From assembly GCA_963745775.1 (NCBI GenBank), contig CAVUYY010000009.1, positions 124,001 through 188,000 of the forward strand: 64,000 bases of DNA, in the 5' to 3' direction. Origin of the DNA: Gaiellasilicea sp963745775. GTDB taxonomy: Bacteria; Actinomycetota; Thermoleophilia; Gaiellales; Gaiellaceae. The notes under the pieces were generated by a model, which was given only the letters and a program-made list of their open reading frames with translations, made no database searches and was not told where the DNA came from. A program made the position numbers and the translations under genes. The stretch's first letter is position 1, and each line of letters starts with the position of its first letter. Shown here piece after piece: positions 42,046-49,621 of the stretch.

Positions 42046-44567
42046 GGGCCGTCGTGATGGCCGGCGGGGAGGGCACGCGCCTGCGCCCGCTGACCTCGAA
42101 CCAGCCGAAGCCGATGGTGCCGATCGTCGGCAAGCCGTGCATCGAGCACATCCTCGAGCTGCTCAAGCGCCACGGGTTCGAGGACGTCGTCGTCACGCTC
42201 GCGTTCCTCCCGCAATCGATCCGGAGCTACTTCGGAACCGGCGACACCCTCGGGCTGAACATCGAGTACTCCGTCGAGGAGCTGCCGCTCGGCACCGCCG
42301 GGTCGGTCCGCCTCGCCAGCTCGAAGCTCGACGAGACCTTCCTCGTGATCTCCGGCGACGCGCTCTGCGACGTCGATCTCGGCGCCCTCGTCGCCTGCCA
42401 CAAGGAGAAGGGAGCGGCGGTGACGATCGGGCTCAAGTCGGTGGACAATCCGCTCGAGTTCGGAATCGTCGTCACCGACGAGGACGGGAAGGTCGAGCGC
42501 TTCCTGGAGAAGCCGTCCTGGGGCCAGGTCTTCTCCGACACGATCAACACCGGGATCTACGTCCTCGAGCCGGAGGTGCTGAACCACATCCCCGCAGAGG
42601 GGCCGTACGACTTCTCGAAGGAGCTCTTCCCGCTCCTGCTCGAGATGGGACGGCCGCTGTACGGCTTCGTGCTCGACGGCTACTGGCAGGACATCGGCAA
42701 CCTCGACCAGTACCGGCAGGCGAACTTCGACGCGCTCGACGAGAAGGTTCGACTCAATGTCGGCGGGATCCGCCTCCGGGGAAACGTGTGGCTCGGCGAA
42801 GGCGCCGAGATCGACGACGTCGAGGATCTGGAAGGGCCGGCCTTCATCGGCAACTACAGCCGGATCGCGCGAGACGCCTCCGTCGGCCCGTACACGGTGC
42901 TCTCGAACGGCGTCACCCTCCGCGAGCGAGCGCGCACGACGCGAACGGTGATCGACGCGGCCACGCACATCGGCCGCAGCAGCCTGCTCGAGGGCGCCGT
43001 CGTCGGCCGCTCGTGCGACATCCGTGACCACGTCCACATCCACGAGGGCGTGGCGATCGGCGACGAGGTCACGATCGGCTCCGAGTCGAGCGTGCTGCCG
43101 AACGTCCGGATCTACCCGTTCAAGGAGGTCGAGACCGGCTCGCAGATCTACGAGAACCTGATCTGGGAGTCGCGCGCGTCGTCGCGACTCTTCGGCAAGG
43201 ACGGTGTCGGCGGCCTCGTGAACGTCGATCTGACTCCGGAGACGGCCGTTCGGCTCGCCGCTGCCCTCGGCACCGCCCTGAAGCGCGGCGCGCGTGTGGT
43301 CGCGAGCCGCGACTCCGGTCCCGCCTGCCGGATGATCAAGCGCTGCCTCATCTCCGGCCTGAACGCGACCGGGGTCGACGTCGCAGACCTCCGGGTCTCG
43401 CCGCCGGCGGTCAGCAGGCATGTTCTGAAGACGCAGGCGTTCGCCGCAGCGGTTCACGTGGGCCAGAGCCATCTGGATCCCGAGGCCGTGTTCATCCGGA
43501 TCTACGAGCCGCCCGGGATCCTGCTCACCGCGTCGCTCCAGAAGGAGATCGAGACGAACTTCACGCGTCAGGAGCTGCGCCGGGTCGCCGCAGACGGTGT
43601 CGGCTCCGTCTCGTATCCCGCGCGCGTCAGGGAGAGCTACGCGCAGGACCTTCTGAGCGGCCTCGACGCGAACGCGATCCGCGCGCGCGAGTTTCGGATC
43701 GTGATCGACTACGGCTACTCGGCGGCCTCCTTCGTCGTCCCACTCGTGGTCGGCCCGCTCGGCGTCGAGGCGATCTCCGCCCATGGCTTCTTCGCCGAGG
43801 GAGCTGATCCCCGGCAGACGCTCGCGCAGGCGGTCGGAAACGCGAAGCGGCTCGTCACCGCGATCGGCGCCGACTTCGGCGTCGTCTTCGACGGCGGCGC
43901 CGAGCGTCTTCATCTCGTCGACGAGCAGGGTCGCGAGGTCCCGGTCGAGCAGACGCTGCTCCTCTTCCTGAAGCTCCTCGCGGCGAGCGGCGTCACGGGC
44001 AAGGTCGCCTTTCCGATCACCGTGACGAGCCAGGTCGACACGCTCGTAGACGGGGCGCTCGAGGTGGTGCGGACGCCACACTCGCTCGCCGACCTGACGC
44101 GCGCGGCGGCGGCCGACGGAGTCGTCTTCGCCGGAGCCGTCGGCGGCGGCTATGTCTTCCCCCAGTTTCTGCCCGCGTACGACGCCGTCGCAAGTCTCGC
44201 CAAGCTGCTCGAGCTGCTCGCGCCCGTCGAGCGACCGCTGTCCGAGCTCGTCGCCGAGCTGCCCGAGTCGACGCTGATCCATCGCCAACTCCCCTGCCCC
44301 TGGGCGCAGAAGGGCCTCGTGATGCGAATCCTCAACGAGCAGCTCTCCGGTCGGGACGTCGACCTGACCGACGGGATCAAGCTGCTCGACTCGCGCGGCT
44401 GGATGCAGGTGCTTCCCGATCCGGACGAACCGCTCCTGCATCTCTTTGCCGAGGGAGAAACCGCGGAGAGCTCCGGAGAGCTGGAGCAGGAGATTCGCGG
44501 CCGCGTAGAGACGATCATGCAGGGAGACGCCCCGACACCTCGAACTCCGGTAGAAGCCTCAAGCTGA
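42042..44567 (+). CDS. Mannose-1-phosphate guanylyltransferase fused to a phosphomannomutase-like domain
   Basis: 841 residues. The N-terminal ~235 residues form a nucleotidyltransferase ('VVMAGGEGTRLRPLTSNQPK', 'GYWQDIGNLDQY'). A left-handed beta-helix of hexapeptide repeats follows to ~residue 370. The rest is a phosphohexomutase with phosphate loop 'ASRDSGPACRMIKR'. The usual catalytic 'TASHNP' is replaced by 'VGQSHLDPE', so mutase activity is doubtful. It should supply GDP-mannose (or another NDP-sugar) for mannolipids or polysaccharide, which fits its coupling to pgsA. The domain fusion recurs in actinobacteria. Confidence 0.85.
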   Translation: MRAVVMAGGEGTRLRPLTSNQPKPMVPIVGKPCIEHILELLKRHGFEDVVVTLAFLPQSIRSYFGTGDTLGLNIEYSVEELPLGTAGSVRLASSKLDETFLVISGDALCDVDLGALVACHKEKGAAVTIGLKSVDNPLEFGIVVTDEDGKVERFLEKPSWGQVFSDTINTGIYVLEPEVLNHIPAEGPYDFSKELFPLLLEMGRPLYGFVLDGYWQDIGNLDQYRQANFDALDEKVRLNVGGIRLRGNVWLGEGAEIDDVEDLEGPAFIGNYSRIARDASVGPYTVLSNGVTLRERARTTRTVIDAATHIGRSSLLEGAVVGRSCDIRDHVHIHEGVAIGDEVTIGSESSVLPNVRIYPFKEVETGSQIYENLIWESRASSRLFGKDGVGGLVNVDLTPETAVRLAAALGTALKRGARVVASRDSGPACRMIKRCLISGLNATGVDVADLRVSPPAVSRHVLKTQAFAAAVHVGQSHLDPEAVFIRIYEPPGILLTASLQKEIETNFTRQELRRVAADGVGSVSYPARVRESYAQDLLSGLDANAIRAREFRIVIDYGYSAASFVVPLVVGPLGVEAISAHGFFAEGADPRQTLAQAVGNAKRLVTAIGADFGVVFDGGAERLHLVDEQGREVPVEQTLLLFLKLLAASGVTGKVAFPITVTSQVDTLVDGALEVVRTPHSLADLTRAAAADGVVFAGAVGGGYVFPQFLPAYDAVASLAKLLELLAPVERPLSELVAELPESTLIHRQLPCPWAQKGLVMRILNEQLSGRDVDLTDGIKLLDSRGWMQVLPDPDEPLLHLFAEGETAESSGELEQEIRGRVETIMQGDAPTPRTPVEASS

Positions 44568-44569
44568 GG

Positions 44570-44599
44570 TTGACCCCTCCGGCTCGCTGCTGCTTTACT
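44570..44599 (+). promoter_or_regulatory. Sigma70-type promoter of the rsiG-like gene
   Basis: TTGACC (44570-44575) and TTTACT (44594-44599), spacer 18 bp. Transcription would start about 20 nt before the GTG at 44626. Confidence 0.55.
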
Positions 44600-44625
44600 G
44601 ACACCCCGACGCGAAAGGCACAACC

Positions 44626-44904
44626 GTGGAGGAACAGCGACATGGAGAGAGCGAGGTCGAGCCGCTGCCCGATCTCGGCACGCTCTCGGACGACGACCTG
44701 AAGGCCCTGATCGAGCGACTCTCCGAGGAGGAGAACCAGGTCTCGTACCGGCGCCGGCTTCTGCAGGGCCGGATCGACATCCTGCGAGCGGAGCGAACGG
44801 CTCGACTGAAGGGAACCGGCGGCGGCAGCGACGTCGACGTCGATCGGCTGACCGAGATCCTCGCCGCGCGAGCCTCGCCGCAGGGACAAGACGAAAGCGC
44901 ATGA
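44626..44904 (+). CDS. RsiG-like c-di-GMP-responsive anti-sigma factor
   Basis: 92 residues, mostly helical. The helix 'LSDDDLKALIERLSEEENQV' leads into the signature E36-x3-S40-x2-R43-x3-Q47-x3-D51, matching the c-di-GMP motif E(X)3S(X)2R(X)3Q(X)3D described for RsiG of Streptomyces and Rubrobacter. RsiG sequesters the sigma factor WhiG when loaded with c-di-GMP. Having a single motif, it resembles the homodimeric Rubrobacter type. No whiG is in this window. Its stop overlaps the FHA gene, so the three downstream regulators share its transcript. Confidence 0.78.
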   Translation: MEEQRHGESEVEPLPDLGTLSDDDLKALIERLSEEENQVSYRRRLLQGRIDILRAERTARLKGTGGGSDVDVDRLTEILAARASPQGQDESA

Positions 44905-45374
44905 GCCACGTCTACTGTCCGGAGTGCGGCTACCAGAATCCGGAGACCGCCAACTTCTGCGCGAAGTGCGGCAGCCATCTGAAGCAGGAGGACGCGGGGG
45001 AGCAGACATTGACGTTCACGCCTGACGAGATGGCCGACGATCCGGGAGCGGCGCTGAGCGACCCGAGCGTCAAGGGTCCCGCCCTCGTCGTGCGCTCCGG
45101 CGGTGGCCGCGCCGGCGAGACCTTCTTCCCGTCCGGGGAGCGGACGTTGATCGGGCGCTCGCCCGACTGCGACGTGTTCCTCGACGACGTGACCGTCTCG
45201 CGCAAGCACGCCGAGCTTCTCCAGGAGAACGGCCGGTTCACGATCAAGGATCTGGGCAGCCTGAACGGCACGTTCGTGAACCGGAAGCGGATCGAGGCCG
45301 CCGAGACGGAGATCGAGGACGACGACGAGATCCAGATCGGCAAGTACCGGCTGACCTTCCTCAGAGGCCGATGA
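44901..45374 (+). CDS. Zinc-ribbon FHA protein, GarA/OdhI-like
   Basis: 157 residues. The N-terminal zinc ribbon has Cys6, Cys9, Cys20 and Cys23. A threonine-containing segment 'EQTLTFTPDEM' resembles the kinase-target motif of GarA. The C-terminal FHA domain shows 'TLIGRSPDCDVFLDDVTVSR', 'KHAELL' and 'DLGSLNGTFVNRKRI'. GarA/OdhI are switched by Ser/Thr kinases to control 2-oxoglutarate metabolism. The following merR gene has the same pairing as garA-Rv1828. Confidence 0.88.
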   Translation: MSHVYCPECGYQNPETANFCAKCGSHLKQEDAGEQTLTFTPDEMADDPGAALSDPSVKGPALVVRSGGGRAGETFFPSGERTLIGRSPDCDVFLDDVTVSRKHAELLQENGRFTIKDLGSLNGTFVNRKRIEAAETEIEDDDEIQIGKYRLTFLRGR

Positions 45375-46069
45375 CGACGGTCGCCTCCACCACCCGCTCG
45401 GAGCAGCGCCTCCACACGATCGGAGCCGTCTGCGCGCGACTCCAGCCGGAGTTCGCGGACATCTCGATCTCGAAGATTCGCTACCTCGAGGATCAGGGCC
45501 TGCTGACACCGAAGCGAACCCGCGGCGGCTATCGGCTCTTCAGCGAGGACGACGTCGAGCGGCTCGAGACGATTCTCCGACTCCAGCGCGACGAGTTCCT
45601 CCCGCTGCGCGTGATCCGCGAGGAGCTCTCCGCCGGAGGTCAGGCCGCCGAACGCAAGCGCCGGCCACCCGCGGGCCTCGGTGAGCGCGAGGAGGAGCTC
45701 GACCTCGCCGAGCTCTGCGAGCGAGCCGGCATCGACGGCGAGCTCGCACGCGCGCTCGAGGAGTTCGGGCTGCTGGCGCCGCGGATCGAGGCCGGCGAGC
45801 GTCGCTACCCCGAGAGCGACGCCGAGATCGCAGCGGCCTGCGGGCGGCTCGCCCGCTACGGAATCGACGCTCGGCACCTCCGCACCTTCCGCAACTCGGC
45901 AGGGCGGGAGGCAGGGCTGCTCGAGCAGCTCGTCGCACCGGCTCTGCGCGCGCGAAACCCCGAGCGACGAAAATCCGGGCTCGACGACCTTCAGGCGCTC
46001 GCCGAGGCGTCGCAGGAGCTCTCTCGGCTCCTCTTCTGGCGCGAGCTGCGCGCTCTCGCGGAGCGCTGA
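45371..46069 (+). CDS. MerR-family regulator, FtsR-like
   Basis: 232 residues. An N-terminal winged helix 'ISISKIRYLEDQGLLTPKRT' and 'GYRLFSEDDVERLETILRLQ' is the MerR DNA-binding domain. It ends with 'LQRDEFLPLRVIREEL'. The C-terminal half is helical with no effector cysteines, as in FtsR/Rv1828, which regulates ftsZ in corynebacteria. The start overlaps the FHA stop and apt starts immediately after the stop. Confidence 0.87.
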   Translation: MTTVASTTRSEQRLHTIGAVCARLQPEFADISISKIRYLEDQGLLTPKRTRGGYRLFSEDDVERLETILRLQRDEFLPLRVIREELSAGGQAAERKRRPPAGLGEREEELDLAELCERAGIDGELARALEEFGLLAPRIEAGERRYPESDAEIAAACGRLARYGIDARHLRTFRNSAGREAGLLEQLVAPALRARNPERRKSGLDDLQALAEASQELSRLLFWRELRALAER

Positions 46070-46588
46070 ATGGAGCTCGACCTCACAGACCGGATCAGGG
46101 ACGTCCCGGACTTCCCCAAGCCTGGAATCGTCTTCAAGGACGTGATGCCGCTCGTCGCCGATGCGGAGTACTTCCACGAGACGGTGCGGCGCCTGGCCGA
46201 GTTCGCGGAGCCGAGGAAGCCGGATCTCATTCTCGGCGCCGAAGCGCGCGGCTTCATCTTCGGCGGCGCGCTCGCGTATCTCCTCGGCTGCGGATTCGTC
46301 ACGGCGCGCAAGCCGGGCAAGCTGCCCTCGGAGACGGTGAGCGCGACCTACGAGCTCGAATACGGGATGGACAGCCTCGAGGTGCATGCGGACGCGATCC
46401 CCGCCGGAGCACGGGTGATCGTGCACGACGACGTCCTCGCAACCGGCGGAACTGCGAAGGCCAAGGTCGAGCTCGTGGAGAAGCTCGGGGCGGAGGTCGT
46501 GGGGCTCGCCTTCGTGATCGAGCTTGCCTTTCTCGATCCGCGCACCAAGCTCGCCGGCTACGACGTCCACTCGCTGATCCAGTACTAG
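46070..46588 (+). CDS. apt: Adenine phosphoribosyltransferase
   Basis: 172 residues. It recycles adenine to AMP. Landmarks: 'IRDVPDFPKPGIVFKDVMPL', 'GAEARGFIFGGALAY', 'ARKPGKLPSETVS', and the PRPP-binding loop 'VIVHDDVLATGGTAKAKVEL'. The ATG abuts the merR stop. Confidence 0.95.
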   Translation: MELDLTDRIRDVPDFPKPGIVFKDVMPLVADAEYFHETVRRLAEFAEPRKPDLILGAEARGFIFGGALAYLLGCGFVTARKPGKLPSETVSATYELEYGMDSLEVHADAIPAGARVIVHDDVLATGGTAKAKVELVEKLGAEVVGLAFVIELAFLDPRTKLAGYDVHSLIQY

Positions 46589-46623
46589 AGAGATCCGTCC
46601 GAGCGGCCGATAAGAGTTCGGCC

Positions 46624-47220
46624 ATGTACGACGCGCTCACCGGGCGGTACACGTTCTCGTGTCCTCGGCGCGACCAGGCACAGGTGACGCTGTCCGCGTT
46701 CCGCCGGCTCGAGCGATTACCCGGCGCCGCTCATCCCGCCGTCTACGGTGTGCTCTTCGCGTGCGGGTGCGGTGACGAGCACACGGGGCTCGTCGCGCAC
46801 GACGAGCTCGACTGGGCACCGCTCGGTGCCGCCGTCGGCGACTTTCTCAACCTGATGACGTCCCGGCTCGACGACGCCGGCGCCGAGCTCACCGGCGCTT
46901 CGGCGCGCCGTCTCGTCGCGGGCGAGTGGCCGTGGAGCTTCTACTGCTACCCGGAAGGACGTCCGCGTCCCGTGTTCCCCTCCTCGTTCGTGGCGGTCGT
47001 TCCCGGGGGGCGCAGCCTGGGGCTCGCCGTTCGCTGTCCGGCCTGCCTCGCCCTCTCGGTCAATCTCGTCACGCAGGCGCACGTCGATCTGCCGTTCTGG
47101 AACGACGCAAGCGTCGGCGTCGTCGACCACGTCTTCGCCGACGACGTCGGCGCCGCGGTCGACCGGTTCCGCGCGGAGCTCTACTCGGCGCGGTTCGACG
47201 AGCGCCGCCTGAATCTCTAA
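46624..47220 (+). CDS. Conserved hypothetical cysteine-containing protein
   Basis: 198 residues, no family recognised. Conspicuous cysteines occur in 'FSCPRRDQAQ', 'LFACGCGDEHTG', 'FYCYPEGRPRP' and 'AVRCPACLALSVN', suggesting one or two metal sites. The fold appears mixed alpha/beta with no membrane segment or signal peptide. A TAAGAG element (46611-46616) lies 7 nt before the ATG, so it may have its own leaderless promoter. Confidence 0.7.
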   Translation: MYDALTGRYTFSCPRRDQAQVTLSAFRRLERLPGAAHPAVYGVLFACGCGDEHTGLVAHDELDWAPLGAAVGDFLNLMTSRLDDAGAELTGASARRLVAGEWPWSFYCYPEGRPRPVFPSSFVAVVPGGRSLGLAVRCPACLALSVNLVTQAHVDLPFWNDASVGVVDHVFADDVGAAVDRFRAELYSARFDERRLNL

Positions 47221-47284
47221 GAGCCCCTGACTCGTTTCATCCGTGCCGGGTAAGTCCCGGACGACCCGCGAAACGGAGGCTGAG

Positions 47285-47884
47285 ATGATCGATTTCACCA
47301 GAGGGATCTCGACGCTCGTCGGCGCAGGTGTGGCCGGATTCTTGATCTGGCTCGCCGCCCAGATCGGCTCCGACTCGGCGTCCGAGTACTGGACGACCTA
47401 CGGCCTGATCGCGGCCGCGGGGCTCACGATGGCGCTCTCGCAGATCCTCGGGGGCTGGACGAAGTGGGGCTGGCCGCGTATCTCGCCCGGCGTCTTCCTG
47501 CTCGGGTTCCTGCCGGTCCTCGTCGTCGGAGGCTGGGTCCTGCTGTCCCGCCAGCCCGCCGATTTCTTCAATACGTCGAACTGGTCGCGCGACCTCGGCG
47601 TCGCCGCCGTCGTGAGCGACCTCGGCGAGGTGCTGTCGGCTGTCGCATTCGTGATCGGACTGACGTTCGGACTCACGTTCGACACGACGGGACCTCGGCT
47701 CGCGGATCAGGTTCCGGCCGAGGAGGAGCCGCGGGTGACACCGGTCGCTGCAGAGCGCGATCGCGACGCCGACGAGGCATTGACTGCCGAGCGCGCGGCC
47801 TCTCGCGACGCGGTCGAGGACGATGGTGGTCGCCGTTACGGATTGCGCCGAGTGGGGGCGAGGAGCGAACGAGACGAGAGCTGA
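47285..47884 (+). CDS. Membrane protein with four predicted helices
   Basis: 199 residues. Hydrophobic segments at about residues 8-25, 40-57, 67-88 and 108-130 are followed by an acidic and then Arg-rich cytoplasmic tail. No catalytic motif is visible and I do not recognise the family. The ATG at 47285 follows GGAGG and is preferred over a GTG at 47243. Confidence 0.72.
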   Translation: MIDFTRGISTLVGAGVAGFLIWLAAQIGSDSASEYWTTYGLIAAAGLTMALSQILGGWTKWGWPRISPGVFLLGFLPVLVVGGWVLLSRQPADFFNTSNWSRDLGVAAVVSDLGEVLSAVAFVIGLTFGLTFDTTGPRLADQVPAEEEPRVTPVAAERDRDADEALTAERAASRDAVEDDGGRRYGLRRVGARSERDES

Positions 47885-47945
47885 GCGGCCGTTCACTCGC
47901 GCCAGGGATCGCGCTGCCGCGCCCCCTGCGTCGATAGGTGTACGG

Positions 47946-48113
47946 ATGGATGCTGCCTCCGTCTTTCAGCCTGATCCGGCTGCAGCAACCACTCCGTTCG
48001 CCGACTGCAGGGCGGTCGAGGATGGATCGCTCACCGCCTTCGCTCGTCTGGAGGCGGTCCTCGGCTCCGAGCTGGCGCACCGCCTCGTTTCCGCCCTCGT
48101 CACCCCGCGCTAG
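47946..48113 (+). CDS. Possible small protein of 55 residues
   Basis: A short open frame from the ATG at 47946: 'MDAASVFQPDPAAATTPFAD' continuing to 'SELAHRLVSALVTPR'. The amino-acid composition is balanced, unlike antisense shadows here, but no homologue is recognised and no clear ribosome site is present. It overlaps the stop of the membrane gene on the other strand by 4 bp. Confidence 0.35.
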   Translation: MDAASVFQPDPAAATTPFADCRAVEDGSLTAFARLEAVLGSELAHRLVSALVTPR

Positions 48114-48298
48114 CTCGTCGTTCCTCCGCGCAGGCGCACGAACAGGAAGATCGCGCCGCTCGAGACGAGCGCGAGAATCAGCGCCGTGCCGCCGGAGACG
48201 CCGACTGCAAGCATCCCGAGCCAGAGGATCACGAAGAAGAGCGCAGCCCAGAAAAAGGCCTGGACGCCCTGGTCGATGCTCGGCATCCGGAGGTGCAT
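48110..48298 (-). CDS. Small two-helix membrane protein
   Basis: 62 residues: 'MHLRMPSIDQGVQAFFWAAL' leads into two hydrophobic helices ending in a basic 'FVRLRGGTTS'. The ATG at 48298 is chosen because TAGGAT (48306-48311, minus strand) lies 7 nt upstream, and the longer reading begins with unrelated codons. Function unknown. Confidence 0.7.
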   Translation of the reverse strand: MHLRMPSIDQGVQAFFWAALFFVILWLGMLAVGVSGGTALILALVSSGAIFLFVRLRGGTTS

Positions 48299-48305
48299 GG
48301 GGCCG

Positions 48306-48311
48306 ATCCTA
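48306..48311 (-). promoter_or_regulatory. Leaderless -10 element of the small membrane gene
   Basis: TAGGAT on the minus strand, seven bases before the ATG at 48298. Confidence 0.45.
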
Positions 48312-48381
48312 CTGGAGCCGAAGGCATCGTCTGCCTGGAAGCAAATCGTGCGCAATTTGCAGCAATCCCCTCAGGTCGGGC

Positions 48382-48528
48382 TTGCCCGCGAGGCCACGGG
48401 GCACTAGGTTCTCGCTTGCAGGGAGCACGGAGCGCGAGTAGACCGAAACCGAGCTCGAGGGCCGTACGCGCAAGCGGAAAGTCAGCGGGTTCGGTGGACG
48501 AAAGCGCCACCGGCTCCCTGAATTTTTT
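48382..48528 (+). ncRNA. Candidate small structured RNA with promoter and terminator
   Basis: TTGCCC (48382-48387), a 17-bp spacer and TAGGTT (48405-48410) predict a start near 48417. The transcript would be closed by CAGGGAGC (48419-48426) pairing with GCTCCCTG (48513-48520), followed two bases later by T6 (48523-48528). Inside are a stem with ACGG/CCGT and CGAG/CTCG around 48427-48465, and CGGTGG/CCACCG at 48492-48511. No protein is supported here. It does not match tRNA, SRP, 6S or RNase P RNA by eye. This covers most of the 384-bp gap between the flanking genes. Confidence 0.45.
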
Positions 48529-48532
48529 CGCA

Positions 48533-48584
48533 GCGACGAAGGATCTGCGGGAGCGGATCCTTCGTCGCGCGAAGACCCCTGAAG
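48533..48584 (+). repeat. Hairpin plus 19-mer element, copy 2
   Basis: GCGACGAAGGATC (48533-48545) pairs with GATCCTTCGTCGC (48556-48568) around a 10-nt loop. CGCGCGAAGACCCCTGAAG (48566-48584) overlaps the stem end and continues past it. The same 19-mer, with one difference, follows the first hairpin after sepF (23721-23739). Confidence 0.5.
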
Positions 48585-48670
48585 CTGCGTGGGTCGGGTT
48601 CGGGGCTCGCTCAGAGAGCGCTTCGGCTCGCCTCGATTGGCTCGAGCTGGGGTGGCCGCGTGGCTTTCTC

Positions 48671-48676
48671 TAGGAT
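48671..48676 (+). promoter_or_regulatory. Leaderless -10 element of uppP
   Basis: TAGGAT ends 6 nt before the ATG at 48683. Confidence 0.5.
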
Positions 48677-48682
48677 CGCGCG

Positions 48683-49621
48683 ATGGCCCGGGCCCGCGTC
48701 TACCTCGCCGCGGGCATCGCGTTATCGGCTGCCCTCGTCCTCACCGTGCTCGGCGTGGGGGACAGCGCCTCGGCGCTGTCGAACTGGCAGGCGCTCGTGC
48801 TCGGGCTCGTCCAGGGTGCGACCGAGCTGCTTCCGATCTCGTCGTCGGGCCACCTGATTCTCGTCCCATGGCTCTTCGACTGGGAGTTCTTGAAGGAGAA
48901 CGACGCCTTCAACCAGACATTCGACGTCTCGCTCCATCTCGGGACGCTGGTCGCCGTTGTCGCGTATTTCCGCGAGGACCTCGTACGACTGGCGAAGGCC
49001 TGGATCGATTCGATTCGGTACCGCCGGATCGCGTCGGTGGACGAGCGGATTGCCTGGCTCGTCGCGATCGCGACATTCCCGGCCGCGCTCGTCGGGGCGC
49101 TCGGTGAGAACCTGATCGCCGAGCGCCTGGGAGAGCCATGGCAGATCGCACTTCTCCTCGCGCCCTTCGGCGGGTTGCTGTGGCTGGCAGATCGCCGCCC
49201 GGAGGCGAGACAGATGGGAGACCTGGGCCTGCGCTCGGCGGTCGCCGTCGGGCTCGCGCAGTGCCTCTCGCTGATGCCGGGCGTCTCACGCTCCGGGATC
49301 ACGATCACGGCTGGCAGGTTTCTGGGCCTCGACCGGGACTCGGCTGCCCGCTTCTCGTTTCTCCTCCTCGTCCCGATCACGTTCGGAGCGGTCGCATACA
49401 AGGGGATCGGCGACGTGCTGCTCGCCGATCTACCGCCGGGCACCGCAGGGCCGTTTGTCGTCGGTTCGCTGGCGTCCGGAGCGAGCGGCCTGCTCGCCAT
49501 CTCGGCGCTGCTCGGTTACGTCCGCCGGCACAACTACACGATCTTCGTCGTCTACCGGGTGGTGACAGCCGCCATCGTGCTTCTGCTGATCGCAACCGGC
49601 GTCCGCACGGCCGGCTTCTGA
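48683..49621 (+). CDS. uppP: Undecaprenyl-diphosphatase
   Basis: Recycles the C55 carrier by removing a phosphate from undecaprenyl diphosphate. 312 residues with about eight helices. The active-site motifs are 'GATELLPISSSGHLILV' and 'LSLMPGVSRSGITITAGRFL'. It complements uppS in the same window; members confer bacitracin tolerance. Confidence 0.95.
   Translation: MARARVYLAAGIALSAALVLTVLGVGDSASALSNWQALVLGLVQGATELLPISSSGHLILVPWLFDWEFLKENDAFNQTFDVSLHLGTLVAVVAYFREDLVRLAKAWIDSIRYRRIASVDERIAWLVAIATFPAALVGALGENLIAERLGEPWQIALLLAPFGGLLWLADRRPEARQMGDLGLRSAVAVGLAQCLSLMPGVSRSGITITAGRFLGLDRDSAARFSFLLLVPITFGAVAYKGIGDVLLADLPPGTAGPFVVGSLASGASGLLAISALLGYVRRHNYTIFVVYRVVTAAIVLLLIATGVRTAGF

Noticed and set aside
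41907..44441. An 844-codon open frame on the minus strand
   Set aside because: Antisense shadow of the mannose-nucleotide fusion gene, which has complete motifs on the plus strand.
48382..48528. tRNA (including tRNA-Sec), SRP RNA or RNase P RNA
   Set aside because: No T-arm, no SRP apical GGAA motif and no RNase P core sequences could be aligned; only an unassigned RNA is supported.
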